From Isoperla grammatica (Eukaryota > Arthropoda > Insecta > Plecoptera > Perlodidae): a stretch of 64,000 bases of DNA. The first letter of the stretch is position 1, and each line of letters opens with the position of its first letter. Under the pieces are notes generated by a model, which had not been told where the DNA came from, did not search any database, and saw only the letters and a program-made list of their open reading frames with translations. The DNA is taken from the NCBI GenBank assembly GCA_945910005.1, contig OX246745.1, positions 38,650,215-38,714,214 on the forward strand, read 5' to 3'. The position numbers were made by a program, and so were the translations under genes. Positions 39,546 to 52,092 of this stretch are shown piece after piece.

Positions 39546-39697
39546 TTATAGAATATTGCTTATATTATTGATGTTTTAGTTATATTATATAGTACTGTAT
39601 TTTATTAGTATAATTTTCTATTGTAGTCTATTTAGTATTGCAATTAATACACACATAATAAAATTGTATAATTAATATTAGCAAAAATATTAGCAAT

Positions 39698-41137
39698 TTG
39701 TCAATGAATATCATTGAGGATGAAAACGATGTAGAATACGAGACACTTGAGCACATGAACACATTCGAGCTACAAGACACATTTGAGAAATTGCATGACC
39801 TAAAGATAATCCATCTTAACATTCGTAACATTAGAAAACATTTCGATAAACTAATTACACTATCACATGACACGCAAATAAATTTTGATCTAATTATACT
39901 AACAGAAACCCAATTAAAAGAAAGCGAAAACGTTTACAATATTGATGGCTATACAAGCTATCATTTTACATCTAAACTAACGAGTCATGATGGGATAACA
40001 GTAATCGTAAACAATAATATACATGACACATTGGAGATTAAAGCCCACACTCAAATAACACAAGCAAATGGAGCTTTAATTAAGATCACAAAGAACAATG
40101 AGACATTCACAATTCTAGCCATATATCGATCCCCATCTAGCAATGTACAAATATTTAATGACGAGCTCGCAACACAAATTGGATCACTAAACAGCACCTA
40201 CAACTTCATAATTGGTGATATTAATATTAATATATTTGAAAAACCTAATGAAAAATCCCAAATAGTGGAAGATTATCTAAATACTCTGTATTCACATGGT
40301 TATGTTTCATACATAAACGAGCACACACGTGTCACCAGTAACACAAAAAGCTGTATAGATCACATATTTATAAAAACAAAAAATCATGAGGGATGTACAG
40401 CGAGTATATTAAAATCAGCAATCACCGACCACTACCCCATATGCTTTGGTCTTGATAAGCATTCAAATCGGGCAATCAATTTATTAGCTACGTCGTCTAA
40501 ATACAAACCAATAAATGTCATAATTAATGATATAACTTTAAATAACTTCCTTGAGAAAGAAACATGGAGAGATGTTCTATTGGAAACTGACTCGAACAAA
40601 GCTACAGACAAATTGATGAAATTGCTTACTAATTATATAAATGCATCTAGTAAACCAGTAAAACATAGATCGAGTGAGAGACGTCTGAAACCTTGGATCA
40701 CAAACGGTCTTGTTAAGTCGATTCGCACTCGAGATAAACTAAGCAGGCAATCTCTCAAAAACCCCGACGACACTGCGCTAAGAATAAAATACAAACATTA
40801 TCGTAATCATCTAACCAAAATCATTAAATTAACTAAAAATAATTATTACAAAGAAAAAATACAGGAAGCAAACAGAAATAATGCAAAAGTATTGAAGGTA
40901 ATTAATGAAGTAACAAATAATAAATGCTTATCCAAAAATATTGACAAAATACAAACAGATCAAGGACTTATGAAAACTACAGATAATCCCAAAATTGTCG
41001 CCGATTCTTTCGTGGACTTTTTTAGTAATATTGACAAGGAAATGGCAGACAATATTCTACGTAGACCTTCCCGAACCCACGGTACTGACTGTACCAGTGC
41101 ACTATCAGCAAAATTCAATATTTCTACACCCACTTGA
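39698..41137 (+). pseudogene. LINE apurinic-type endonuclease and linker
   Basis: A 479-codon open frame. Endonuclease blocks are HLNIRNIRKHFDKL, LTETQLKES (catalytic Glu), LAIYRSPSSN, FIIGDININ (GD.N block) and ITDHYPICFGL (the terminal D-H pair). These define the APE fold used to nick target DNA. The C-terminal 200 residues are a basic linker before the RT. The frame ends at a TGA and RT sequence continues in another frame from about 41100, so the protein is interrupted. Confidence 0.85.
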
Positions 41138-42735
41138 AAGCGAAATATGCAACTATTTAAGTGAACTGAAAAATAACTCATCTCCAGGTATAGACAAAAT
41201 CCACTCTGTTACTTAAAAAAATATAAAACAACATATTGCCAAACCTATAGCTCATGTAATTAATCTAAGCTTTACAACAGGAATTTACCCAAATTATTTT
41301 AAAAAGGCAATTATAACCCCGATATACAAAAAAGGTTCCAAATCGGAAATAAATAACTATCGTTCTATATCAATCTTATCCCACATATCAAAAATCCATG
41401 AAAAATGTATAAAACATAAAATCTATAATTTTTTGGAACAACACAAGATTCTCTCTCAAAACCAATTTGGATTTCGAAACCAAAAAAGTACCCAAGACGC
41501 TATACACAAATTGACAACTGAAATCCTAACTGAAATAGACAACAACAGGAAACCTCTGGCTATCTTCCTGGATTTAACCAAAGCTTTTGACACTGTCTCT
41601 CACAAACTGTTGGAAAAAACTAGATAATTATGGTATTCGAGGTAATGCCCTTAAGCTTATAAAAAGTTACCTCACAAATAGAGAACAATTCGTCAAAATA
41701 AACAGTACATTGAGTAAACCCAGGATTATAGAGTATGGAGTTCCCCAAGGAACAGTCCTCGGTCCTCTTTTATTTATTATATTCATAAATGACCTATGCA
41801 ATTTGGCGATCCAAGGAAAAAAAGTAGCATTTGCAGACGACACAGTTATTATATTCTTAATCAACTCATGGGAAAACACCTTCATTATAGCAGAAACTGA
41901 ATTAAATAAAATACTAAACTATGGCTAAACTCTAACCTTCTTACATTAAACAAAGACAAATCGCAATACATAACATTTTCTCCTGACAGAACATGTCAAC
42001 CACCAACATTAAATATTAAAATACATGAGGATAATAAATGCATCATTCCAAACACTAACTGTAACTGCCATTACCTAACAAAGGTGCAAGAAACAAAATA
42101 TCTAGGTATCACAATTGACCAACATCTACGATGAAATACGCATATAAATCTATACTTACAAAAAAACTTCGATCAATCCTCCCAAAATTATATATCCTTA
42201 GAAACATCTTAGAGTATAAAACACTTAAAACCGTCTACTATGCCCTAGTTCAATCTTACATACAATACGGAATAATTAGCTGGGGGGGGGGGGGGGGGGG
42301 GGGGGTACCCATGACATGCATATACATCCACTGAACATGATACAGAAACACATACTTAAAACAATACTAAAGAAACCATTTACATATCCAACAAAATTAA
42401 TATACACGGAGACTAAAATCTATAACCCGAGAAAATTATACGTCAAAATATTATTAAAACACACACGGGAAACATATAAGGAAAGAGCCAAAATTCTCCA
42501 CTCTCATAAAACGAGAACTAATGAAACAGGAAGACTGGACGTCCCAAGAGTACGACTACAGCTAATCCAACGACACGCACTATTTTTAGGACCTAAAATT
42601 TACAATTTGCTTCCCTCACACATTCATAACTCCAAAACAGCGAGTAAATTCACCACACAATTAAACAAATGGCTCCTAAAATACTCCAACGAAGAAATAA
42701 ATAATATTATTAATTTGAAAATCAACAAGAAATAA
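41100..42735 (+). pseudogene. LINE reverse transcriptase in several frames
   Basis: RT pieces occur in order: NNSSPGIDKIHSVT (to 41213), AIITPIYKKGSKSEINNYRSISIL (about 41310-41370), QNQFGFRNQKSTQDAI and LAIFLDLTKAFDTVSHKLL (motif A, to about 41620), GVPQGTVLGPLLFIIFINDL (motif B) and VAFADDTVIIF (motif C). A C-terminal part follows across 42131-42735. At least four frame changes or stops separate them, one at a poly-G run near 42284. This copy cannot encode a working RT. Confidence 0.85.
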
Positions 42736-42968
42736 TCAGTACCGGTAATTAAAATAATAAATGTACTAAATAATGTCTAAATATGATATCTCGATATTCT
42801 ACATCATCATGTCTCAGACAAATGTAACATATGTTTGAAACCTAAATGTGTTATTTATAGTTTTTAGTTTTTAGCTGTTAGTTTTTAGTTTGTAGTTTTT
42901 AGATTGTAGTTTCTTTAGTTAGTTTTTAGCATTTATCTTGCTATACATCACCAGTCAGATTTCACCAT

Positions 42969-42974
42969 CATAAC

Positions 42975-43020
<46 letters not shown>

Positions 43021-43285
43021 TATTTATTATATATAACAACATACATTGTGCCAACAAACAAGTTAACAATAACAATCTGAAATGTTGTTGACTAAGCGTA
43101 ATATAAATAGCGCAGCATAATAATATGTATTCACACAATTAAAAATAATAAAATAACATACAATACTGACGCCATCATCATCATCATCATCATAATCATG
43201 AAATCACGCAACCTCTGCGCTTGTTAAAAACAAAATCCATCTTGAAAAAATAGAATGTTAAAAAACTACCATCATCATCATCATT
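42969..43285. repeat. Three (ATC)n tracts at the 3' junction of the R2-like LINE
   Basis: ATC repeats lie at 42969-43020, 43170-43190 and 43268-43284, separated by AT-rich DNA. On the minus strand they read (GAT)n and follow the R2-like LINE ORF. Confidence 0.9.
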
Positions 43286-43302
43286 TAAAAATGCACTTAA
43301 AC

Positions 43303-43754
43303 TCAGTTGTACTGCCGAAAACCGGTCACATGTTCTATAAAGATATCCCGGCTCCACCGGATTGTATCGCTGACCATGAGTCTTTTGATTATGGCTGAGT
43401 AACGTCTTCCAATACCAAGCATCTTTATAACCCGATCATTTCTAGCATCCCAGGAACCCAGACTACCTACAACCACTGCCTCTACCTTAGTTTCAAACCC
43501 CTGACTTCTGAGCACTTCAGCATGTGGAGCGAATTTCCGTATTTTTTCCTCCCGAGCAGCCAACAAGGCATCATTGTGATTCTCAGAGGGTACTGTAACG
43601 TCCACAATACAAGCTTTCTTTGTTACAGCGTTCGTAACAACAAGGTCAGGTCGTTCCATTAGATCACAATTTTTGAATCTTTTTATTGACTTGGATATTA
43701 TTAGCCCGATCCTTTGGAATAGCCTTGACCAGTCTGTCAAGCACACTGTTATGC
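43303..43754 (-). pseudogene. R2-like LINE restriction-like endonuclease (C-terminal part)
   Basis: Continues the ORF after the hAT insertion. The first block (NSVLDRLVKAIPKDRANN) is in one frame and then, near 43680, shifts to the frame of MERPDLVVTNAVTKKACIVDVTVP, the PD...D catalytic region of the restriction-like endonuclease. The remainder (RSQGFETKVEAVVVGSLGSW) is conserved in the R2 superclade. The frameshift makes this copy defective independently of the hAT insertion. Confidence 0.8.
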
Positions 43755-43975
43755 CTCCTAGTTAAGGTGACCATATTTACAAATCGAAATTCCGGGACAA
43801 ACACAACTTTCGAAGACAACAACGGGGTGTGGGGGGGGGGCGCCCCCCACAACAGCGCCGCAGGCAATTTTTTTTTTAAGTGTGTTTTGTATGTATTTTA
43901 AGCGTTTTAGAATGAGTTCTGGGCTTCAGACTAACTACTAAATAATGGGATAGTTTCATTAGATTGTTTATTAAA

Positions 43976-44332
43976 CACCCGTCTGGGCCCGGGGAAGAAT
44001 AGGCCCAGAGTGACTCTGCTAGTCGTAAGAGGCGACGAAAAGAGACCCGTCTTGGCCCGGGGTAGAATAGGCCCAGAGTGAATCTGCTAGTCGTAAGAGG
44101 CGACAAAAAGAGACCCTGTCCCTTCCCTCCCACTATCACTCTGAATATTTCTCCTCCCACTTGCTTGCCCACCCTTGCTGGACTCCCGTATGACGACCCA
44201 CGCGACGTACAATGGATCTGTTCGGATGTGGCTTTATCATCATCTTTCTCATCTTCCCTATCACTCGCTCATCGTCTCGATTAGCCATTGTTGCAAAAAT
44301 ATGAGACGTTAAGCCCCATTAATCAATCAATC
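43976..44332 (+). mobile_element. Short retroposon inside the hAT element, 12-bp TSD
   Basis: A 357-bp insertion flanked by TTGTTTATTAAA (43964-43975 and 44333-44344). It starts with two 68-bp tandem repeats (43978-44045, 44046-44113) containing GGCCCGGGG-AGAATAGGCCC and CTGCTAGTCGTAAGAGGCGA. It ends GACGTTAAGCCCCATT(AATC)n. Variable-length TSD and a simple-repeat tail mark retroposition. It could be a SINE or a truncated LINE 3' end. Confidence 0.85.
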
Positions 44333-44487
44333 TTGTTTATTAAAACAATGTATTTATTAATTGTATACAACATAAGTGTTAAAATTACGAAATTAATATT
44401 TATGAAACATAGCTTGAAAGAGTTTAATACAATATTGCCTATATTAAATTAATTGCATTTGGTATACGTTTGTATAACCAGATAGAT

Positions 44488-44841
44488 TTAATTAAATGGG
44501 ACAATTAAAATTAGGCGTGATTGATACAGCTGCTGAACCACGGTGTGGTACGCATGGACACCTTCTTTGGCAGCTAATACAAGTTCCTCTTTCCCCGCAC
44601 ATGTATTATTGAAATAAGACGTCATCTTGCTGCTTGCAGCGAAGGCATTGAATGATTTTTGATGTTTTTTACTTTTAAGATGCACTTTAATGTCTGATCG
44701 TCCCCCGTGCGCGATAGAAAATGTGGATTGACACTGATTGCAATGAACGTCGGAATCGTCATTTGCCCGCAATTGCTTTAAACATGGGAAGTCTTTTTGT
44801 AACTCACTGTTAAATTTACACTTCCGTTTTGGTGGCGGCAT
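44488..44841 (-). pseudogene. hAT transposase N-terminal BED zinc-finger fragment
   Basis: From MPPPKRKCKF the frame encodes a BED-type zinc finger: DVHCNQCQSTFSIAHGGRSD then VHLKSKKHQKS (C-X2-C...H-X-H type). The short linker AKEGVHAYHTVVQQ follows, as in hAT transposases of the ZBED-related group. The sequence then departs and stops at 44488, so the catalytic DDE domain and dimerisation region are missing. The Met at 44880 gives a 13-residue extension that is probably not used. As a BED domain alone it could bind element ends, but there is no evidence of expression. Confidence 0.8.
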
Positions 44842-45219
44842 TGTCGCAGCACAAACAAACACACACACACACAGAATCAAAGTTCAACGGCGACTAATGA
44901 CACGCCAAGTACAACAAATCAGAACCTAAGGGAGGCGGCGAGTCAAAGCCTAGGCGGTAGGGTGACGGTAGGGGGTAGGGGTAGGGTAGGCCGGGTCAGC
45001 TGATATGGTACCAGTAAGCTACCATCACAAGTAACTCAATATATCACGCATTTTGTTCTAATACTTGCCGCATCGATAATTTCCGGGACATGAGAAACGT
45101 GTATCACAATTCCGGGACATTTAAGTGCTTTTCAAAAAATCTTCGGGACGCCGGGACAGAGTGTAAAAAAACGGGACTGTCCCGGGAAATCCGGGACGTA
45201 TGGTCACCTTACTCCTAGT

Positions 45220-47313
45220 CCATGCGGCAGTGTGGTACTTACACGAGTTGAGGACATGTGGTAGCGTTTCAAGTCCATAGTCACACCTACGACAGTTTTT
45301 GGGTGCGTTTCCGTATCTCCGAGTACCATTCAGCCCCACCGTATCTAAACATGCTTTTGAAACAAACCGCCAGTCACAAAACCGTGTAAAGCGTCCAGTA
45401 GCCATGAAATGGTTACTAACCAGGGACTGACATGAATGCCTGAACACTTTTCCTTGGTCAGGTTTTTGAAGCAGTTTTAACTTGTAACTATGGCGGAGTC
45501 CATTCCGTAATTGGCTAGCCAGATATCCACGAGCCTTGGGTGGTATTATATGTCTTTCAGGGTTTCTATTTGGCATGTCGATTGTTATGGCTATCTCATC
45601 CTTTGCCTCACTGTACCCCCACTGACACCCAATACTTGCTTGAAGTCTTCTAGTAGCACTGCGTGCTCTTGTCCAAATGGAACTGATGTCATTACTTCTT
45701 CCCCCCAGCTCTCCGTCCATGCTTCCTGACAAGTACTGGCAGCAGTCTTCAACCCTTGGTTCCCTGCCAATCCGTTTCTTAACTACATCCTCTAAGGAAG
45801 CCCACGCAATGTCTTTACATAGTGGATCATTACACGTAAGAAGGCGAAACGGATGCGCAACTGCCAGCACGTCTACTGAGTCACTGGTTGGTAGAAGACC
45901 TGCCCCACCCTCAGCCAAGGGCATGTAGACTACTTCAGCACTGGCACGTCGAGGAAGTGACATCCATCGTTTTGCAGCTGCCTTCATTTTCCGGTCGAAC
46001 TTGTAAAACAGTGTCTTCTTCATCCCTTCCCCACGCATAATAAACTCGAAGCGTGGGAGAAGGAAAGTTCGCACAGCATCTAATTTCTGCCAAAGGGCTA
46101 AAGGGGAAATATCAATTTTGTGAAGATCTTCACACATCCTATCTAGCTCAGCCACTGGCGTTTGCTGGACATGAAATCCAGTAGGAACACCAAGATACTG
46201 GTAGGCCTCTCCATCTGCCAAGGCTTTCATCGGATTTCCTTGTATATGGAATATAGTGGGGAGGGCGTCTCTTTTTTTCCTACAGTCAATGCTAACAGAG
46301 GCACACTTCTTAGGATTAAAGGACAGGCCTGCCCATTCGGCTGCCACTCCCGCCACTCTTAAAAGACGTCTAAGGGCCAATTTATTCTTAGCTGTTAGCA
46401 CAAGGTCGTCTGCATAAGCCAACACCGATATTGAATGCTTATAAAGTTCAGCCCCACAACTGTCACCCAAATTTGTAATCGCCCTAATAATGGGCTCAAT
46501 TGCTAAATTAAACAGGATTGGGCTTAGTAGACACCCTTGCTTTACTCCAGCTTTCAGATCGATATCATTTGTATAGCCTTGCCCTGTCCGAACTTTTGTC
46601 ACACTACCCTTGTACATGTCTGTTATTATCTCTAAGACGTCTTCTGGTACACCCAGCAAACGAAGAGTTTCTTTCATATACTCATGTGGCACTGATCCAA
46701 ATGCGTTTGAAAGATCCAGCCAGGCAGCATATAGTTCTTTATTGTGCCTTCTGCTGTTATCAGTTATCGATTGCAACACAAAATTGTGCTCTAAGCACCC
46801 TTCAAATTCCATAAACCCCGTTTGCATCGGCGATATAATAATATTGTTCTTGGTAGCCCAGTTCGACAGCCTTCCCCCTAGGATACCTGCATACAGCTTG
46901 CTCATAGTTGACCCTAAGGTTAGTGGCTGCCAGTTGGATAAATCATCCCTACTTCCTTTACCTTCATAGATGAGTACTGTTCTTGATTTTTTCCAAGCCA
47001 ATGGAACTTGTTTTGCCCTAGGGCAGATGTTAAAAATAGAACACAATAGTTGGCATTTAGTATCTACTTTCTTTAACAAGCTATATTTAATGAAATCAGC
47101 AGGAGCAGAGTCTTTTGTGGAATTAAGGCGTAATCTGATCTCACCTGCCGTAATAGGGCGGGATATGTCACCATCCTCAGTAGTTGTTGTCTGCAAATTT
47201 GGTATTATATTTGGTGGTGGCGTCCATTTGTAGTTAGGGTTACTGAATGCATTTGTGAAGTACTCTTCCACAATATGTTTATCTACTTTACAGAATGGTG
47301 AAGAACCTTGCAT
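45220..47313 (-). pseudogene. R2-like LINE reverse transcriptase
   Basis: An open frame of about 698 codons up to the hAT insertion. RT motifs are NSTKDSAPADFIKYSLL, RDDLSNWQPLTLGSTMSKL, AAWLDLSNAFGSVPHEYM (motif A), AGVKQGCLLSPILFNLAIEP (motif B) and VLAYADDLVLTA (YADD). Conserved thumb YQYLGVPTGF and the knuckle CRRCDYGLETLPHVLNSCKYH follow near the insertion site. A TAA stop just upstream of the first Met separates it from an in-frame SRLQKLYRVSKKTAFE segment, so the original ORF extended further 5'. The trailing residues before 45121 come from hAT sequence. Confidence 0.85.
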
Positions 47314-47479
47314 TATTTATTCAAATGCTGTCTTTTTACTCACCCGGTATAGCTTCTGTAAGCGACTTGTCTCATTACCATGCTCTCGGTGTCCAACCCT
47401 CTGATTACCTTCTACTGGATCTTGCGCTGGCTGATTAGGAATTTGGTTGTGAACAAGACGTTCATTCCGCCTCCCAGGC

Positions 47480-47505
47480 CATCATCATCATCATCATCAT
47501 CGTCA
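47480..47505. repeat. (ATC)n tract at the 5' junction of the R2-like LINE
   Basis: CATCATCATC... repeats immediately right of the LINE 5' boundary, matching the (ATC)n tracts at its other end. Confidence 0.9.
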
Positions 47506-47510
47506 ACATC

Positions 47511-47744
47511 AGTTTTAACATTTAACTACGTATGATTAATATCTGTACTTACTTTAAATTGTAAATGTTTTCTAAACTAGTTGTATCAAGTGAGAATGAC
47601 AATGTAAATGAGGCAGCCACGTACGAGTCCTACGACTCATGTGATGTCTCATCCATGCTAAATAATATCTATACCTGTTAGGTATACAAAATGTAAACTG
47701 TCTTTTCTCTTGAAAATAAAGTTCAAAGTTCTTGAAGCTCAAAG
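47511..47744 (+). mobile_element. Probable 3' tail of the APE-type LINE
   Basis: Non-coding sequence ending AAATAAAGTTCAAAGTTC followed by TTGAAGCTCAAAG, which looks like a LINE polyadenylation/tail region in plus orientation. It would be the end of the element at 39546-42968, separated from it by the R2-like insertion. It could instead be unrelated flank. Confidence 0.45.
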
Positions 47745-50721
47745 AAAATGAATACAAATAAGTAAAGATGCAAAACAAAACTCGATTCCAGCATTTCGAA
47801 AGTTTTATAAAATTAATTCAAAACACACTTAATGGTAAATTTGAGCATTCGTGATATCGACCTTTCGTGGATTGGAACATTCGTGGTTTTGCTCTTTCTT
47901 TAAATTGGATATTCGTAACTTTACACTTCGTTAAATTATACTTTCGACGTGTTACACTTTCGTGATTTTAAACATTCGAGATTTTAATGGTCACGCTTTG
48001 ATATTGAGGGCTTTTATACAAAGTGTTATTCTGATTGGATCGTCGAGATGGTTGAACACGCCATCCCCAAGTCCCTTCAAATTCACATAGACCTTTGCTT
48101 TTAATGAACAAAATGGGCAAAAAGACTGCACCTGCTAGATGATACTTGACGGCAGTGGGGGCCTGTTGGATAAAACAAATTTGACTAGATCAAAACACAC
48201 AGAGCTTTCAAAATATATACAGCTTGTCAAGCAACCACACGAAATACTAAAGGAATCTTTGAAGTAGTTAAACATGACCAGTGACCACGTTAATTTATAT
48301 AAAATGTGTGTATGACACGTCTATAAAAATAAAAACAGTTGAACAAAAGCGTAGCCATGTTCTGGTTCGGGGTGAAGGGGAGGAATAAACTTTACCTGAT
48401 TGGGGAGGGGGGTTCTTTCTCCTCAATAATAACAGGGTTTTCAGGCCGCTGTTGTCATTGGACGCATGTTTGAAAAGGTTTATGAAAAGAGTACAACTAT
48501 CAATGTTATGAATAAATTATATTGAGTATTTATCATTATAATTTCTGGGGGGGTGGGGGGGGGGGGGGGGGGTCAAGCACTTTGTTTCTCCCTCCTCTAC
48601 GCTCCTACAGTTTTAACTATCATGTATAGTCTTCGCCATTTGGTGATAGCTACCGGCTTTTGGCTGTCAGTAGGGGGTTGACCGCTAGAGTGCTGGAACG
48701 AAAAGGAGGAGTGTTGGAATGACTCTGACGTTGAGGTCGGATATCTGTACATTTGCCCCGATTGTTTACATATTTTGTACATCCTTCCCCGAATCGTCCA
48801 TAAGCTACTTCCTTTCTAACATGCAACACAATTCCTATTCAAAGGTCCTAACACAAAACTGCACTCCAAAGATAATCGGAAGGTCGACAGAGAAAGGACA
48901 AGAAAGAAAGAGAAGGGTTGTATTCGCTATTGGAACCCCATGTCAAGAACACTATGCCTCATTGAACTTATTCTCTTCTACCCATGTCTCTCTCTGTATA
49001 GCATTATGAGTTCAGGATGGCTAAAAAGAAAAATATCTATTTTCTTTTATAATGTGGCTATACAAACAAATGGGTTAAATTTTATTGGTATTCCTGTCGC
49101 CGCTCAATTATCCGTTAAATCGTGGGTAGGCTAGAGTTACAAGAGGATTTAGAATCAAAGACTTTTCCGCCAGCTATCACCAACACCGACGACCCATTCC
49201 AATAATTTCCAGCATTAGCTTAGCATACATAAGATAATTCCTACTTGATGTGCGGACGGAAGGTTTATGGCTCGATTCCCCGTTTGATCTAGCGTTTTCA
49301 CACAATTGCTTATGACATGTTTATCAACTCTCTATACATGTTAACGATCAATTTAGAGCCGCGTCATTGTAAAGAAATGGGTAATCACATGTATTTGATT
49401 GGCAATTGACACTAAATAATACTCTTGTATAGTTTGGTAAATGTAGAAAGTGTTTGTTCATCAACTTTAGTGTCATACTTCAAACGATATTGATTGTAGA
49501 CCTACTGCAACAAAACATCTGTTAGTTTGAAAGCATTATACATTCATGAAAATTTGCTTATTAATTAATCAATTACGTTTATTAAAAAAAAAAATCTATT
49601 TGAATCTTTTCAAACTTAAAATTGATATTCATACAGGCCTGAATGCTTATGAAACCAAAAGCCGTATAGTTTTCAATTAAACAAACATAAAAAAACAGAC
49701 ACAACAACAAACATAAACATAAAAACAACACCAAACATGCATGTTGCGTGTTTTTTTTTACAATTATCTATTACAATTATCTATACATCGTTAGTTAATT
49801 AGTTTATGTAATAGAGCCTAAGAGCACGGTTAAATGAAATTATGCGGAAATCTATTGAAAAGTCTACTTGAAGGTTTTAACGTATTTAAACAAAACTTCT
49901 TAACGGATTTAAAAATATTTCGTGTATTTTTTAAAAACATATCGGGAAATAACAAATTATACGTTTATTATGACAAAAATTTTCAATAGTAATATGATAT
50001 GCAAATTATTTGTTTGATTTATTAAAACAAAATCGCTCATCTGCCAACGTGGAGCGTTTTTCTAGTAATGAATAGTATAACAACTAGATCGAGATAAGTG
50101 TCGTGTGTTTCGCGCGAGAACCCGCCCGGACAATAGGACTTGTACCAAGTAAGTCACCAATATATTCAAATATTGTGTAGTAATTTATTGGCATTAAAAT
50201 CAAGAGGGATTTATTGAACTAGGAGTAGCTTTATGCTTTATGTATTCCGTAAACTGAAGTACAAGGTACTTTTTTTTAGACTGAATGAGTCTCTCGGGAA
50301 TGGCCACTTTTCCATCCTGAGTTTCAAGCTACCACATCTCGTATTTTACTGTAAACACGTATAAAACCAATCAAATAATTGTAGCCATCTTATTTACCTT
50401 TCATGTGCGAATTCCTTTAGACATCTTCTGTAATCTTAAAGTATAATTTATGAATATCTCACGACACTGTACCGGCCTGCAGGCATACAAATCTAGTGGG
50501 GTAACGCATTGTGGTGATGGTTGATCAACAAACCTCGGCGACAGGGCTGCGATCTCTTATCTGTGGCGCCTCCCAATGGAACGAGGGTCCTTGGTCAAAG
50601 ATCAAGCGTTAGGTCAAACTTGAACTTTGTTTATTATTTACTAATTCGGTTTATCATCAAATGTCGACACTAAGGACTCATAAACATTAATCGAATTCCG
50701 TCTCGGTAATATGTTGTTCTT

Positions 50722-51682
50722 CAGAGGCGGATTTATAGGTACGCGCAGTACTCGCAGGAGTAGGGCCCCGCGTGACTGAGGGGCCCCCGAAATACAAACT
50801 AATTACAAAATTGAAAATACTAATGATATAATAATACTTTCCGAATCTTTCTTAAAATGTTGAATTAAATCTAAACAAATATTATGCGGTATTATTATAA
50901 CATCAGATTAACATACCATTGTGTCGACCACCAAAAGCTCTACAGTGCTGACTCATTCGTTACCTTTAACGTATCTACCACTGCGAAAAAACACTGTGAC
51001 AAGGTACCCCTTACTGGCGTAGCGAAGTTTGAGAGGGCATATAAAATCCAGATCAATCTATGAAAATTGCCTAATAAGTAAGCAACAGCATAAAGAGTAA
51101 ATTGTATATTATATCCATCAGACGAACCAGGGTTCAGGGTTCAACTAGGGTTCTAGTTTAAACGACTGACATCAAAATGCCCATCTGAATGCAAAGATAA
51201 TTGGTCTAAAGTCATTTTCCGGACTTTTGTGAAGACAATTTTGCGGAATTTTCCGCCTTCGGCGACTGGCTCTACCTTCAGCCTCTGTTTAAAATAGCAA
51301 CGTTAATTCACCCTACGAAGCCCTTCAAGATGAAATTCTAGGTACCATACTCAATACTCATACTGGAGCAAGCAAGTCACTGTATATTCGTTGAGTGTAT
51401 ATTGTATATAATCAACATTGTAAAAACGAGGTTGTGTTTATATTTGATAAAGTAATTATTTACAAATCGGAGTAATAGTAGTGTCAAAACTCAGTATTGC
51501 GGGTGACAGCACACGAAGAGCCAATAAAGCACGCCGAAAAGTGGATATGTTGTGGTTTGGATTATTAACAAGTCGCGAAATTCTGCGCTGGCGCCTTTTG
51601 GTACCTATTTTACCTTTTCGAACTGAATAAAGCCTCAAAAAAGGCTGAACGCAGAGCCCAACGATCTATAAATCCGCCTCTG
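50722..51682. mobile_element. 961-bp MITE, hAT-like ends
   Basis: CAGAGGCGGATTTATAG at the left end is exactly inverted at the right (CTATAAATCCGCCTCTG). The CAGAGGCGGATT start is common among hAT elements. The insertion interrupts a TTGTTCTTCGTTAAAT phrase that is continuous in units C and E. GTTCTTC is found on both sides, but the target duplication is not clean. No transposase sequence. Confidence 0.8.
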
Positions 51683-52092
51683 AAGAACAGTTCTTCGTTA
51701 AATTTAATGCCTTCACATAAATGTAAATAAAGGTAAAATGTCTTATAAGGGATAATATTTCGCCACTACTGCCTTTTTTCGTAATACGTATTATAATTTC
51801 TGGACACCTGAAGTAACCTAGCTATTAAGTGTAGAGAGAAATACCTCCTTTGTTGTAAAGATGACAATTGGGTAAAATGGAAGATCATATTCCGATGTAT
51901 AAATGAAAGCACAAGATGTGATGCAGGAAGAAAAAATGATTTTTATTTCAGTCAGAGCCAAGAAGAGGCAGCCAAATAATGGGTGTGCAAGATAATTATG
52001 ACCTACTAGAAATGAACTTAACAAGTTATATCATAAGATTTTACAATCACTGTTGGATTCAAGTTACAACGGCCAAGTGGTTAGTAAGCTCC

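Larger units (their letters stand above)
39546..42968 (+). mobile_element. APE-type LINE of the CR1/Jockey group, degraded
   Basis: A plus-strand non-LTR retrotransposon with an apurinic-type endonuclease followed by RT. It is broken by several frameshifts, stops and a 22-base poly-G run (about 42284-42305). Its 3' UTR runs to an (ATC)n tract at 42969. The tail proper may resume at 47511-47744, which ends with AAATAAAGTTCAAAGTTC, typical of LINE 3' ends. If so, the R2-like LINE is inserted within this element's 3' UTR. The clade could be Daphne-like, but I cannot settle it by eye. Confidence 0.75.
43763..45211 (-). mobile_element. Non-autonomous hAT transposon, 1449 bp, with 8-bp TSD
   Basis: Terminal inverted repeats TAAGGTGACCATA and TATGGTCACCTTA. 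The 8-bp target duplication CTCCTAGT lies on both sides (43755-43762, 45212-45219), diagnostic of hAT. Subterminal CCGGGACA phrases occur on both sides. Removal of the element and one TSD restores the reading frame of the R2-like LINE. It encodes only the N-terminus of a transposase. Confidence 0.95.
43286..47479 (-). mobile_element. R2/NeSL/Hero-group LINE with RLE endonuclease, split by a hAT insertion
   Basis: A minus-strand non-LTR element with RT followed by a CCHC-type knuckle and a restriction-like endonuclease, the order of the R2 superclade. It is 5'-truncated just upstream of the RT (the IQKLYR-like block, seen as SRLQKLYRVSKK, is present near 47350). It is interrupted by the hAT element at 43763-45211. 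Its 5' end at 47480 abuts (GAT)n on the sense strand (47480-47505) and its 3' end is also at (GAT)n. Confidence 0.8.
33609..49245. repeat. Tandem duplication unit C
   Basis: The longest unit, because it contains the LINE nest (38960-47833) and a long intron in its gene (35563-38083). Outside these it follows unit B and D sequence closely. Confidence 0.85.

Noticed and set aside
48641..49182. Possible MITE with TGGTGATAGCT / AGCTATCACCA ends in unit C-D junction
   Set aside because: Part of the right-hand match belongs to ordinary unit sequence (CACCAACACC), so the inverted repeat may be fortuitous. No target duplication is visible.
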